A stretch of 64,000 nucleotides of DNA from Oreocharis arfaki (Eukaryota > Chordata > Aves > Passeriformes > Paramythiidae). Of the stretch, positions 48,538 to 61,000 are shown one piece after another (within the stretch, counting starts at the first letter, position 1; each line of letters starts with the position of its first letter). The stretch is from positions 62,001-126,000 of the forward strand of contig VZRR01014189.1 in NCBI GenBank assembly GCA_013398015.1, read 5' to 3'. The notes beneath the pieces are model-generated. The model was not told the DNA's origin. It saw only the letters and a program-made list of their open reading frames with translations, and did no database searches. The position numbers and the translations under genes are program-made.

Positions 48538-51500
48538 CTAGAGGAAGAAAAACACAAATCAGTGGTTATGTGGCTGGGGAGATAGAATTCAAGCCACGTT
48601 ACTTTCTGGACCTGTATGGTTCTAAGACTGGGACAAGGAAAATTTATTATATTTATTAACTCTTACATTTATCTCAAGGTTTCATTTATTCCTGAAAAAC
48701 AACCAATAGATCAACATACGGGTCACGTGTGCTCACATGGGTCCCAAAATACTCAGCAAGACTTTTTCCCATCTCTTCACTGCCACAGTGGGAAAGAAGA
48801 AGCATATGGGAGCTTGCTAACATTGTTAGTGGGATTCTAACATCCAGAAGAATGATAAAAATACATTTGGAGCTCAGGGCTATGGCTGTTCACCTTGATC
48901 AAGATAAGTTCTCTTCCACCTTGCTGAATTTTCATCTAAATGCAGCATGCTTAATCCAGGCTTCAGGGAGAGCTATTAACAATGAGGATGACTCTCTCAG
49001 ATGTTTCTAGTGGGAAAAATAGGTTCACCTATCAAAGGTGAATGTTTTCTGCCTTTGTATTAAAAAAAAGAGGCCCTAAGTATAAGAGATACCTGATTCA
49101 TCAAATGTTTAGTACATTTTAAATGGTGTAAAACATACTTGTTACTGAATTTCACTTCCTTCTGCAGGAAAACCAAAAGCTTTTCTAGAATATTCTTATT
49201 GTAGAGCTTCAAGAGCAGAATTTTGTCTTGAGAAATTTGCCTGTTGTGGTGTTGTTAATGCCCTCAGTCCAGGAAAGGGGTGCAGGGAAAGCGCTGCCAA
49301 GGAGCTTTTCCACAGTCTTTTCCAGCTGAAAAAGGCAGCACTTCTTAAGAACTCAATTTAAACAGAACATACCTGCTGCAACGAAGAGAATCCCAGCACT
49401 GAGAATAATGTTGTTTTTGCTGTTGTAAATCCTTCCTGCTCCAACACAGAGTCCTCCCAGCAACAGCAAAATTGTGCTTAGGATGGGGAACACACTGGAG
49501 GCACGGACGATGCCTGGAGGGAGACAGGTAGGAAAGGAAGAGAGACAGCAATCATCTCTGATGCCTCCTCGGGTGCAAGTGTGGGGATTAGAGTCTCAAA
49601 ACCCCTGTTTTTTCCCTAAAATTTTTAAGAAGAATGATTTAATAGAATCAGAGAATTGTTAAGGTTGAAAAAGACCTTAAAGATTATCAAATCCAACTGT
49701 GGAACCAGCACCTTCACCATGCTTAGCACTAAACCACGTCCTTGAGGGCCACATCCACGTGTTTTTTGAACATACTCAGGGACGCTGTTGCAGTGCTGGG
49801 TGTTGCTTAGCTGCTGCAGCTTTCCCTGGGAGCACAGCGGGGGCTTCTTGGGACAAGGCAGGGATTCTCTGCCCTCCTGCAGTCCATCTCGGACTCCCCG
49901 CACCGCTGCTCCANAGAGAGAGACATGGCTTGGAGCCTCAGTTTACCCGGGTGCCAGGGGGGCGGGGAGAGCACATGGGCAAATGGTTTCAGGGCACAGG
50001 GGTGGTACATGGGCGGTGTTGGGATACAGGAACCAATAGGGAGAACTCGAGGGGTGGCCAGGACTAGGGGCAAGGGAAGGGGGGAGACCCCATGGAGAGG
50101 GCAGGAAGTGATCAGTAAGAGGGGGTACAGCGCCATAGGACGCCTGTTCCAGTGCTTTATAACACTTTCAGTGAAAAAATTTTCACTAATCTAACTTATT
50201 ATCATTTTTTTATTCCCTTTTGCCAGAATTACCACCCATTCTGCATTTCTGGGCATGTTTTTGGGACAACGAGGCTGTGAGGTGGTCAGTGTGACAGAGA
50301 CTCTCAAATGAGTGGCTTCAATCTTTTGAGCTTTCTCCCGGGAAGCCCAACGATATTGGCATTTTCTGATGCCACCGTGTGCAGAATATTTCTGGCAAAG
50401 CACGAGGTAAGTGACAGTGAGACCCAGCATCACGCAGGGAGCACCAGTGAAAAATTCATGAGCTGGCTATGAACCCTACAACGTTTGGGACAGCTGGAGC
50501 AGACGGATCTGTTCCGTGGTGCGTACACAAGGTGAGCAAATTACAGCTCTTGAAGTCAGCAGCATCCATGTTGCCAGCAAGCACAGCTAATAACACCTTT
50601 TTCTTTCGCTGGATGTTAAGGACATTGAAACCTTTCAGATTTCTAAGGAAGGAATTTAAACAAGTGTGTCTTAGATGTTTGCGTTTAGTTTCCTGACAGC
50701 AAAGTAGTCATTTAAAATTCTGTATGCTTCAGTCCATTCACCAGCGTGGGCTATAAAATCCCCCACAAAAATATTAAAACACCACTTCAAGCCAGCTTTC
50801 AAAGTCGGGTCACAACAAGACAGAGCAGCAATCGACAGGGAGGCGGCAGAGAGGGAACAAAAGGGCTGAGAAAAAATAAACAAGCATGAGAAGAGAGATG
50901 TCTGTCTTGTAAAAACCAAAGGGGTAAAGGCTGGCAGGTGTTCCTGAAAGGCTGAGTGAGGAACCGACTTTTATTGCCGTAGAGAGAGGATTTCTTTTTT
51001 TTTTTTTTTTGAAGAAGGGTAGATAAGGTGCTGGATACTGCTGGGGAAAACAGGATCGCCCTGAAGCTGGGGAAAGGCGAGGGCACGGAGGGGAGCCCCG
51101 GCAGGGCGAGGGGGGCCAGGCTGGGGCGATCCCAAGGCGAGTGAGAGTCAGAGGCTGCTGTCACAGTGGCAGGAAACCCCACAGCAGACTGGGAGGCCAC
51201 GGGCACCCCAGGGCTGAGTGATCGGAGAGGAGCAAACGCCATCTGGGCCGCTGCGGTGCCGTGAGCGCCGCGGTCTCTCCGGGCGCATCCTCCTGGCTGA
51301 CACGCACAGCGAGCGCAGCCCGTTTCCCCGGGAGAAACGGGCAGATGTTACAGCTGCTGCCTTCTCATTTTGCTGTCGATGGCCGCGGCGTTCCCGACTC
51401 AGTGAATCGCTTCCTGACGATTCCCCTGGTAACTGGTGGCAGAGCTCCCAGTGGCTGCGGGAGGGACGGGGCTGGGGGTGCCACCCCAGCATCGCTCTGT

Positions 51501-54500
51501 GTGCCCCGCACGGCCCCGGAGCCCCCGCTCGGCCCGGGCCTTGGAGGGAGGGTGCAGACACAAACCCCGAAAGACAGTCCCTGCCTGGGAAGCTTCTGCC
51601 TGTATCGATCTGCACCAGCGAGAAAAGCCCATCCCTTCCCAAACTGGCAGCGTCGCTGCACGTGTCCTTCACAGATGGGGCATTTTCCAGCCGGATCTGA
51701 AGCCGGTCCAGGCGGGTGCATTGCTATTCAGCCAGCGTCTTGCAGGAACTGCCAAATCCCAGTGATGCCGAGGGGTGTAAGGTCTCTGGCCAGAGCCTGT
51801 TGAGAAGTGAGAGCCTGTTCCCTTGTCCTGGGTGTATCCCCACGTGTGTGGTATGAATTAACAGCACTTTGGCTTTTGGGTCAGTTTTTACAGTCAATTT
51901 TTAGAAAAAGATTCAAAGTCAGTCTCTGCTGCTGGACATTAGGGCACCCCAAATCTCTGTCTGTCTGTTTGCGCCCTGGTTGAAGGCTTAAAATCTCCTG
52001 TGGCCCGCCCTTTCTGGATGTTGTTTCCTGTACTTTATGGTCATGCTGTTTATAATGATTCCAGTTAAATCAAAGAGCTTTCTCAAAATGCTTCAGTGAT
52101 ATCATTGGAAGGAACTTGTCAGACATGCCAAATATAGGGGGTGGGTTGTTTTATTTGTACTAATAATCTCCAGAGATAATTTTTCTGTAGTAGGTAATTA
52201 ATGTGAAGAGAAACAAAACACACAGTGTTCTCTTCCTGAAAAACTCCACAGTATATTTTTTCTTGCAATGTGTACTTTTAGCTCTGAAATTTCAAAGGAA
52301 GCTCTTAAGGTACTACGTAGAATTTACATATGTCTCCTGATACTGGTAATAAAATGACAGCACATCAAAAAACATTAAGGCAATCTGGTTTTTGCTTTCT
52401 GCCTGGCTTTTTCTTCCCCCTTGTTTACCGTCCTGTCGGTTTGCATCGCCTGCTGTGCACCGCTATGAGTGGTGACACCTCCTTCGGTGGAGCCGCGGCG
52501 CTGCTCCTCCCCATGGGGCTGCAAACCCTGCTCGGCTCGGGCTTTTAATCTCCAGAAAGGCAAGAACCGAGGGAATGGCTTTGAAAAGAGGATGCTCTAA
52601 CATGCAGGGAAGGAGGGCATGAAAGTGTAGAGATGCCCCTGAAACGGGGTGCCCCTGCTCAGAGCAGCATCTGACATCCGGTGAGGATGAGATCCCCCTT
52701 CTGCAAAGGGAGAGGTGCTTGTGCTTCCTGTGATGCTGGATGGGAGCAGCTCGGGTTTTGTGTGCCCAAAGGAATGCGGGAGAGGAGGGGAGCAGGAGAG
52801 GAGGGGAGCAGGAGAGGAGGGAAGCCGGGGCACGCTCGCCGCTGGGGATGCATCAGCAGCCCTGGGGCCGCGCGGGCTCTCCGCGCTGGCAGTGGGACAT
52901 CTGCTGCTCGCTGGGGCCCTGCATTGGCATATGAGGGGGATTTTTTTAGACACACAGATTGATGTGTGTTGCCACGGGGAAGGTTCAATAAGAAGGGTCT
53001 TCTTGGAGCTCCTCTGCACGTGTCAGTTGTCACCGCGCTGTCCTTCGCTTGGTTTTGCAAGGAGCAGCTTGAACACCAAAGGGCAAAATCCAAACTCCTG
53101 CCTCTACCCACACCCTGGACCAAAGTCTCCTAAAATCAGTCATTTTTGTCACTGATTTCCATGAGTTTTTGAACCAAGGCTCGCTCCTGCTAGCACTACA
53201 ATGTTTGCATTTCTCTGAAGCCCGAATTAAACTGAGGACTGTGGAAGAGGCTGAGACCCCTCAAGCTGTTCTTTCAGGAGCAGGAAATACATGAGTGTTG
53301 GTGCCTTCGTCTAAGCCAAGCAGGAAAAATAAGGATTAGACCCAACATTTCCCTCTCAGAAACTGTGCCAAGAAATGGCCAGAAATAGTGGAGAATGACA
53401 TGGAGCCAGTAGACTGCAAAGGTGTTGCAGAGGGCAAAAACAGGACGGAAGCTCTCACGTCCCTTTGAAACAGGATGCAAATATCCTCCTGTCTTAGGCA
53501 ATGATTTGGTCCCTATTACATATAAGTATGAGCTCATCTCCTCTGGATTTAGACACATAACCTTTCAGTAATCTCTAAATCAAGTGTATGCATGGGAAAC
53601 TGCATTTCTTCTTGTGAAAGTTAAAGCCAAGGAGCCTTGTCTCCGTGCAGACTTTGTGAGGTGAGCTCTGCTCTGCGGGGGAGACACTGGAGACTGATTT
53701 TGCAGAAGATGTAAAGGGTTGGACCAACTTGTTTTTAAGATCTGTACTTAGTCACTTTTGCAAACAGCTTTTAGGAACACCCATCACAAGCACACTTACA
53801 AACAATTTACCAGTCTCACGTCTTAACGTGGAGCTGGAGACTGTTTTTCCCAGTTCTCACTTTTCTCCATATAAAGAAGGCAAAATGTGCTTTTAACAAG
53901 ATGCTACTTAATTCCTCTTTCCTTTTACTAATGATGTTTGTTTCCTAAAGCTGACTTGGCATCAATTTAACATTAGTTCCGAGGCTTTGTATGAAAGATA
54001 AATGCAGCTGTGCTCACAGTCTCCCTTCGCCTGAGCTCTGAATTCGTGTCACCCGGGTGCTATGACTGATCTAAATCGACAAGAGCAAAGACGAAAAAAA
54101 CATCTGGGCTTTCTGGTGAGGCAAACTTTTCGGAGATTTTTTTTCCCTCTTCATGTCTTAGTAACTAGAAGTTGTTGCCCAGAAGTAAGCAGAAGGGCAG
54201 AGTGGTTCTCCAAGTGGTGTTTCAGGTAATTAATATTGTAATTGAGGAGTTCTCTGCCTTGCCAGCAGCGTTGTTCTCGCTCCCTGATTTCCCAACACCT
54301 TGTGAGCTGCAGTTCCTCTGCCCTGGTAAAGGGCACTGCTTTCAGCTTGGCTGCTCAGCTCTTTCGTTCAGAAGGAACAACAAGGCGAGGAGTCCTCTGG
54401 GGAAGGGGAATCCAACTGCAGCTTTGCAGGTTTCATGGTTGGGTTCCAAGACTTCCCATCAGCTGAGAGAATGGTCATGGGGAGGAGGTGAAACAATTGC

Positions 54501-55309
54501 CCTTATTTCAAGCACCAGGTTGGTGGATGAAATCCCTTCTGGAGGGAATCCCATGCCGGCACGGAGCAGCAGTGGCTGGCTGGCCAGGCAGGGAAGTCAC
54601 AGCCCCTGTTCATGCTGGGATTTTGCTGTTAGCTGCAGAAGTTTAAGCTTCCTTCCTACAGGGCAGTAATTTCAGTGCAGGGGAAGGTGGCTCAGCAGCT
54701 GTAAAGGCTGAGGCTTGAGTAACGGTTGGGTTTAAGCATTAGGTAAAACTTCCTAATGGGCTGGAACCCACTCCTCAGACCTGTTTTGTTACTCTAACCC
54801 TATAAATACTCCCTCTGTAAAACATCCTTGCCAATCTGTGCATGATAGCTGTATTTTTCATTTGAAAATTTGCCATATTTGATATTTAGAGAATGGACAC
54901 CAAAATCATGAGCATTCCCCTGGGAGAAGCAAATCCTTGGAAAAAATCCTTGAAACGCCATGGCAAGAGGGTTGGAACTTAATTGTCTTTAAGGTCCCTT
55001 CCAACACAAACCATTCCATGATTCAATGACTCTGTGAAATTGGGGTCCCCAAGGGTGATGGCTGTGTCAGCTGCAGCATGAACTGGACATGTGCCAGCAC
55101 CGGGGCTGTGCAACCCAGTTTGGGCCAGTCTGGCAGTGAGTGAAACTGGGGTTGCTCTCTCCATAAGAGACAGCCAGGGAAGCCTCTTTGGCCACATCTG
55201 TGTGTTAGGTATCACTGTCACTTACGGAGAAGGTATTCGGAGCTGTCGTGGTCGTAGTCATTGTCTTCAGGGAAGTGGTTGATTCGGAAACAATGTCCTT
55301 TGTAGATTC
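47999..55309 (-). CDS. CACNG4: CACNG4, TARP gamma-4 calcium channel / AMPA receptor auxiliary subunit (exons 2-4; exon 1 outside window)
   Basis: Exons 55226-55309, 49373-49513 and 47999-48537 (minus strand) join in phase 1 and give the last 253 residues of a protein that is 327 aa in human. The order is: second half of the outer loop (IYKGHCFRINHFPEDNDYDH), TM2, TM3, TM4, then a long cytosolic tail with an Arg/Ser-rich block (YRYRRRRSRSSSRS). It ends in RRTTPV, whose TTPV is the type I TARP PDZ ligand (PSD-95 family). From family knowledge, gamma-4 slows AMPA-receptor deactivation and aids its trafficking, and it can modulate Cav1.2. The coding exon with the start and TM1 must lie beyond 64000, since intron 1 is still running at the window end. 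The tail is nearly identical to mammals; no defects seen. Confidence 0.97.
48538..49372 (-). other. CACNG4 intron 3 (0.8 kb)
   Basis: Noncoding; nothing recognised apart from splice sites. Confidence 0.85.
49373..49513 (-). CDS. CACNG4: CACNG4 coding exon 3 (TM2, start of TM3; 141 nt)
   Basis: Minus-strand acceptor CCCTCCAG, donor GTATGTTC. It encodes RIVRASSVFPILSTILLLLG, GLCVGAGRIYNSKNNIILSA and GILFVAAG. Its length and phase equal those of the mammalian TARP exon. Confidence 0.96.
49642..50192 (-). repeat. CR1 LINE 3' fragment, interrupted by an insertion
   Basis: On the plus strand 49642-49785 reads like the reverse complement of CR1 (TAGAATCAGAGAATTG, AAGACCTTAAAGATTATCAA, CACTAAACCACGTCCTTGAG). 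The same element resumes at 50138 (CGCCTGTTCCAGTGCTTTAT, then GTGAAAAAATTTTCACTAAT). The two halves fit one antisense CR1 copy split at 49786-50137. Confidence 0.8.
49786..50137 (-). mobile_element. 352-bp insertion in CR1, likely solo LTR of an endogenous retrovirus
   Basis: Flanked by a perfect 6-bp direct repeat GGACGC (49780-49785 and 50138-50143), the target-duplication length typical of ERVK/ERV2-type elements. On the minus strand the insert ends in GCAACA, like an LTR 3' end; its start (TATGGC) departs from the usual TG. It has no coding capacity and one N at 49913. Family is not identified; a different non-autonomous element is possible. Confidence 0.5.
51180..51560. other. Intronic CpG island in CACNG4 intron 2
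   Basis: Roughly 30 CpG in 51241-51540 by eye, in high-GC sequence. It supports long open frames on both strands (51148-51803) that look composition-driven. It lies between exons 2 and 3, so it cannot be the main promoter. An alternative promoter or regulatory island is possible. Confidence 0.55.
52779..52824. repeat. Short tandem repeat, 16-bp unit, three copies
   Basis: GGAGAGGAGGGGAGCA occurs twice in full and a third time nearly complete. Purine-only except for one C per unit. Confidence 0.9.
54966..55036 (+). repeat. CR1 LINE 3'-end fragment
   Basis: AGAGGGTTGGAACTTAATTG, AAGGTCCCTTCCAACACAAA and CCATTCCATGATTCAATGA form the characteristic CR1 3' terminus, in plus orientation (antisense to CACNG4). 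Confidence 0.8.
55226..55309 (-). CDS. CACNG4: CACNG4 coding exon 2 (84 nt, outer loop)
   Basis: Minus-strand acceptor CATTTAG, donor GTAAGTG. It encodes (G)IYKGHCFRINHFPEDNDYDH and DSSEYLL plus one base of the Arg codon completed by exon 3. Identical in sense to mammalian gamma-4. Phase 1 in and out. Confidence 0.95.
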
Positions 55310-56989
55310 CTAAATGGAAACAAAGCAAACAGAACCCATAAGGAACAGAACCAGGTAAATGTGCTTTTTTTAACCTGTCAGGAAAACATCTCTAAAGTAA
55401 TGAATTTTGGGCAGATTGGGCTGAAGGAAGGGAGAGCCAGGATTCCTGGGCTCTTTGCTTCAGCCATTTACATCGTTCTCTTGAGTTTTTTAATCTCTAA
55501 GTGCTTCACTTTATCAGTGCCGTGCTTATCTTACAAGCATACTGAGTTGGCAAAGCTTCTTTTTGTTCCCGGAGTGGCTGTCATGCTGGGTCCCTGCTCC
55601 ATGGCTGGGGCTCCAAGTGCCAATCTCACTCCCATCATCCTTCCCATCTCATCCCAGTGAAGTGTAGCCTTCCCTTATCAGAGCCGGTAAATGCTGAATT
55701 GTCTGAGGCCTCTTCAGTTACTCTCTAGGCTGCGAAAACAAGTCCATAAATCTCTTCCTGCTGCAGTTTAAGCCCATATGTCCCACTCAAGGTTGGCTCA
55801 GCCTTTAATGGAATATTTGTTTAGTTAACTGGGAGCCTGTGCAGTAAGTCAGGGCACAGTGTGATAGGGCACAGCGTGCACTCCTGATACCTGGAAGGAC
55901 AAAGCTGGAGCTGGCTGGATGAACCCTTCTCTCGACTGGACACCTCAGCACTTTGTCCACGTAGGTAAAGCTTTCCATGAGCATTTTGTGTTCTTTCCTA
56001 TCACAGTTATCCATACCCTGAGCTGCAGTTGGGTTGCTGTGGCACAGGGAGCTACACGGGGACCTCTCCCCAGAGAGCTTCCTGCAGGAGTGAGCTCTGA
56101 GCTGTGATTGTGCTGTGGTGCTTTCATTATTCATTAACCAGCACTCTCCTGCTTGGGAACACATCACCCAGGCTGAGTTATCCCTGCACAGGAGCCTCAG
56201 TGCTTACAGCTTGAGCTGGCAGAAGGATTTAAAACCCATCAGTTAATACTACTTTAACAGAAGCACAGCTGCAGTCTCTAGGATATAAATGTGGATTTAT
56301 TTCACTACGTATTACCAATGATTACAAAGATCTCAAAAGAATTACTAATCCGGAGGATTTAAATTGCACCCTGTGAGTGTCAACCACAGGTTTGCTACTA
56401 CAGCGCATTTAATTCTTCCAGTAAATGATGTATCGGCTCTAATTGCAGCAACAGCTCAGGCTTTCTCTGCACAGCACTTCAAAGGCTGGGAACAAGATGT
56501 AAGTGGCTCATGTCACATCTGGAAGTGACACACCTGTCCTGGCTGCCAGGTGGGGAGAGCACTTCAGCTGGGACTGCTCCTGCTGAGCCTGCGTGCCTGA
56601 GCATCCCTGTGCTGGGCATCACAGGGTCTGTTGCTCCTGATGGCTCTTGGGCAAGGCAATCCAAAACTCAGGTTTTAAAGATCCTAGTGCTTATTTTCAT
56701 GGCAGTTCATACAATGAAACGGAATCATTCCCAGCATTACAGAGCCTCTGAGACTGGATGGTCATTTCATTGAGTCTCTCCATTAAGGTGTGCAATTTAC
56801 AGGAAATACATTCAGAGAGTGATTTTTATCCTCTCTATTTATTAAGGAAAAAAATCTAAACAATCTTCCCAACCTAATTTCCTGTGGAAATAGGCTTTTC
56901 AATGACTGTGCTTGTGTGTGTATAGGTGGGGCCATCTCTCAGCCTGTACACACTTCTCTGTCTGTAGGTATTGTATTCTGTGTCCTTCT

Positions 56990-57222
56990 TACACTGACAG
57001 AAGGCAGGGTTAGATGGGCTATTAGGAAGAAATTCCTCCCTGTGAGGGTGGTTTCCCAGAGAAGCTGTGGCTGCCCTGACCCTGGAAGTGTCCAAGGCCA
57101 GGCTGGACGCGGCTTGGAGCAACCTGGGATAGTGGAAGATGTCCCTGCCCATGGCAGGGCATGGAATGAGATGGGCTGTAAGATCCCTTTCAACCCAAAC
57201 CATTCCATGATTCTACGATTCT
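56990..57222 (+). repeat. CR1 LINE 3'-end fragment
   Basis: Well-preserved CR1 3' end: GAAGAAATTCCTCCCTGTGA, AAGGCCAGGCTGGACGCGGC, GTCCCTGCCCATGGCAGGGC and TTTCAACCCAAACCATTCCA, ending TGATTCTACGATTC. Plus orientation, antisense to CACNG4. Confidence 0.9.
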
Positions 57223-57739
57223 CCAATAATTGTTAAGGTAACTGGTTGAATTTATCCAGAGCTGATATAAAAGTAGAAGCATCCCAGCTCACCGAGCTCC
57301 CGGCGCAGACAGGGAGATGCCTGAAGGGGAGAGCCCTGTGCACCCACCACAGGCTCCTTTTGCACGTTCACAGAGTGCAGACATGGCAACAGCCCAAACA
57401 AACACCTCGATTCCAGAAACTCACTGAACAGACATTCAGTCTGCAAGACTGAAACGCTCCCCAAGCCTCTTGTGTTGCAGCACTGATGGACTGATGGAGG
57501 GGTTTGGGCTCTGTAAAATGGCCCAACATAATTGAACTGCTGAGTGAAATGGGCCCCTCAGCAGAACTTTCACAGAACCCATGAAGCCATTCCTTCCACC
57601 TCAGGGCTGGAATGCACCAGCAGGACAGCTGTGATGAGACACTCATTTCCTGGCTCTTATATTTAGAGCCTCTCACATGAAAGAGTATTAGCAAGACTAG
57701 CAGAGGTAAAAAACAGGATAAACACACCTTCCCCCCCTC

Positions 57740-58080
57740 AAAAAAAAAAAAATCTGGATGAGTTTGAGAGTTTGTTTTTATTTTCAGTTTTTAGGAATAC
57801 TGGGATTGGTCATTGTTTATTGGTCATTATTTATCTGGCTAAAATATCGTAGAAATAGCAAATGACTGTGAAATTTGGACTTGTGTCAAAGTCTAGGNGG
57901 AAAAACCCCCCTCCCCCCCCCAAAAAAAAAAAAAATCTGGATGAGTTTGAGAGTTTGTTTTTATTTTCAGTTTTTAGGAATACTGGGATTGGTCATTGTT
58001 TATTGGTCATTATTTATCTGGCTAAAATATCGTAGAAATAGCAAATGACTGTGAAATTTGGACTTGTGTCAAAGTCTAGG
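57740..58080. repeat. Near-exact direct duplication (158-bp copies) flanking an N
   Basis: The stretch from the A-run through GTCAAAGTCTAGG (57740-57897) recurs at 57922-58080, displaced by 183 bp. The copies are identical by eye except for one A in the homopolymer. Between them lie an N (57898) and a C-run. Such identity next to an N suggests an assembly overlap error rather than biology. Confidence 0.93.
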
Positions 58081-61000
58081 AATCCAAAATATTCTCCCCA
58101 GTATTTTTGATGTAGTTCAGACCAGAGATACTGGTTCAGGGTCCTCTCTAATGTCTTTGGTGTTTGATAGCTAGTAGCAGCAGCAGACTGGATAACTTTT
58201 TTCTATAAACTTAACAAGTGCAATGTAATTCAGCAGCAGCTTATTAAACTCTCAGTGAGGCTTGAAGCTGCTATCAAGAACTCTGGTGATCTTCAGGGTA
58301 TCGAGGCCTCTTTCAATCCACAAAGTATCAGAAATAAAGGCTTGCTAGGAAAAGTAACAATACCTCTTTTCTTCATAATGATGGACTTTGAAACTCAGAT
58401 TCGGCAAAAATTAAAACTAGCTGGAGAAGCTACTGGAGCAGTGGTCAGCTCTAAAAGCACAACAGCAGAGTCTGAGTTGTATTTATACATAAAAAATAAG
58501 AACAAAGCAAAGCTGGGATTTGGTGGAATACCCACCTCCATGCCCTGCCATGTAAAGCAATGCAAAAAGAATAAAAGCCCTGGAATGGCAGAGGTGGCAG
58601 ACAAGGAAATGCCTCAATTAAACTCGGTAACAACCATTCTGCAGCATCTGCACAAGGTCTGGGCTCCTTAAAGCTCTTCTCGAAGGCTTCTCAGCAGCTG
58701 CCTTGAAGAAGTGTGCAGGCAAACGAGGCCACTGCTCCACACTCACTAAGGCACGTGAAGCCATTTCCCACCCCAGGAGGGGATGTGGGAGAGAGATTTT
58801 CTTCCTTGCTTGAGTCTGGGGATACAGTCCCTTATATCCTTGGGAGAGGAAGATGGAATATTTAACTCCTACTGCTGTACCCACTAGAGAGAGAGAAATA
58901 AACTGCAATCACTGCCTAACAGATACTAAAATATTGAGAAGCACTTCTGGATACCTCTTGAGAGTGAGATATAATATCCCACTGAGATGCTGTAAGTATT
59001 ACTCCTTTCTTTGAATGATTACTGATAGTTTTTAATGATGCTTTTAGAAATACAAATATTAGAATGCATTTTTTCCCTCATAATAACGACTTTGTTCTGA
59101 ATTTTGAGCCAGGACTTCAGGATCTGTGTTGATGATAATGAAGAGGTAAATCTTCTGAAGTGTTGTTGATGGTGTAAGAACAATTTTTTTCCACTGGTTG
59201 CAACATACTTAACTGGCATTTAAGAACTAAAAAGCATTTCTGACTTGGTTCTACTCTGTGTTCAAGGGCTTCTCTGGCAAGGTTAGTACTTCCCAATCTC
59301 AGTAAGTGTTGTTCAGACAACTATAATTAGAGTGTGATGTACTCAGATAACGTGATAAGGGAGGGAACTGTAGTGCCTAAGTGAAGATTAAGCTTTGTTT
59401 TGGGGTTTGAGATCTTAAAATACATAGAGGTTTCAACAGCAAATCAAAGTAGGGATCCCAAATTCTGATGACATACTGCCTTCTCCTTGCTCTTTCTCAA
59501 ATACTCCTTTAATGATCCTGCCTCTACCACTGCAGATTGCTCACTGGGTTTTTATTTTTTGATGGCTGAGAGTGAAAGTTAATGCTTAGGGTGCAAATAC
59601 TTATTAATTTGGTGGCCAAGCATTACATGATCCCATTATTGTCCGTAGCATCAGCCATGTCTTTGGGAACAGCCATTTCCTGTGATTAGTGTTTATCAAT
59701 GACAACATTCTCTGATGCCCTGGAAGTGTTTGCACAAATCAGCACCAGAAAACAGAGCCCCCAAATGTCTGACAATATTTGTCAACACAAGGCTGTACTT
59801 TTGTTTTCTCCCTGACCTAATCCTGAAAACTCTACACAACAAGATCTTCCCATGGCATTACTGCTCTGTTGTCATTTAAAATAGGTTTCCAGCACTCCAG
59901 ACTCGAGCAGCTCTGCAGCAGAGGGCCCTGTCTGCAGGGGACTTCTGTCAATAGCAATTTTTGTCTCCCCGTGCTGAGCAGGCGCTTACGGGAGGCGATA
60001 TCCGATAGCAGTGGGAGACACTTGAGGAGAGAGGGGCTGAGATGCTCCCTCCTTCTCCATCATCTTCTGCAGAGCCACTGCTCCATTAACTGTTTCAGCT
60101 GCCAGCTCTCTTTATGCAGTAAAACATTGGGTTTGGGACCTGGTAGAGAAGCCTTTCTTGTTTTCTCATGGGACACCAGACATTTGCAACGTCTTGGATT
60201 AAGCCCTCCCCTGCCAACACGCCACATTCCTGCAGCTCTTGAGCAGCTCTGGATACTTGGAGCACACACAGGCACACTATTAATAGAGTGAAGCAGGGGA
60301 TTCTCCCAAAGGAGCTGCACCAGTGGGATGAGGGCTGTGAATGTCAGCTGCAGAAGTGGTCACTTGGCTCCAGCCGTCACCTGCAGGCAGGTAAAGGCAC
60401 CCACAGTCATCCACCCCAAAATCCCACCAACCAGCAGGTATCTTTCTGGCAAATGTGGGACTTCTGGGATGGTTTGGAGACATGGAATGAAATTATTTTC
60501 AGGATCATTTGACAGCAAGTGCTTGCAGAAACAGGGAATACAATTTGCAAGGAGTTGACTGTATATTAAAAATAAGGCAGTTAGTAAGGTACCATGGGAA
60601 ATTCGGACCGATGGTTCTGCTTGTTGCATCCATTCTGTGCTTAAATACTGTGCCTCAGTTCCAGAGCCGACTGTCAGCCTGATTTACTGCAACACATGAA
60701 TATCTGAATGTTTAAATGACAAGTTTTCTGAATACATCAGCACAGAGAAGGCTGACTGACAGATAGCATCACAGACCACAAGAAAGGCGTGACATGCAGA
60801 GTGGGGCTGTTGTAACAGAAGTTGCCTGGACACAGTGTCCATCCCAGCACATTGTGCAGGACTGGGTTTCCTTAATGGCATGGCTTTACACTTCCCTTGG
60901 ACATCAGCGCAGAACCTCTATTTATAGTGAGTGAGAGTGTCTCAGTGCTGGACTCTGCCAGGGGAGAAGAGAAACAGTTGTGTATTTTTTTCCTTAGGAG

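Larger units (their letters stand above)
49514..55225 (-). other. CACNG4 intron 2 (5.7 kb)
   Basis: Contains a CR1 copy split by a 352-bp insertion (49642-50192), a CpG-rich island (about 51180-51560), a short G-rich 16-bp tandem repeat (52779-52824) and a CR1 tail (54966-55036). No coding exon of CACNG4 is missing, since phases on either side match. Confidence 0.85.

Noticed and set aside
51148..51803. ORFs of 174-180 codons on both strands in CACNG4 intron 2
   Set aside because: They lie in a CpG island with few stop codons by composition; no family resemblance.
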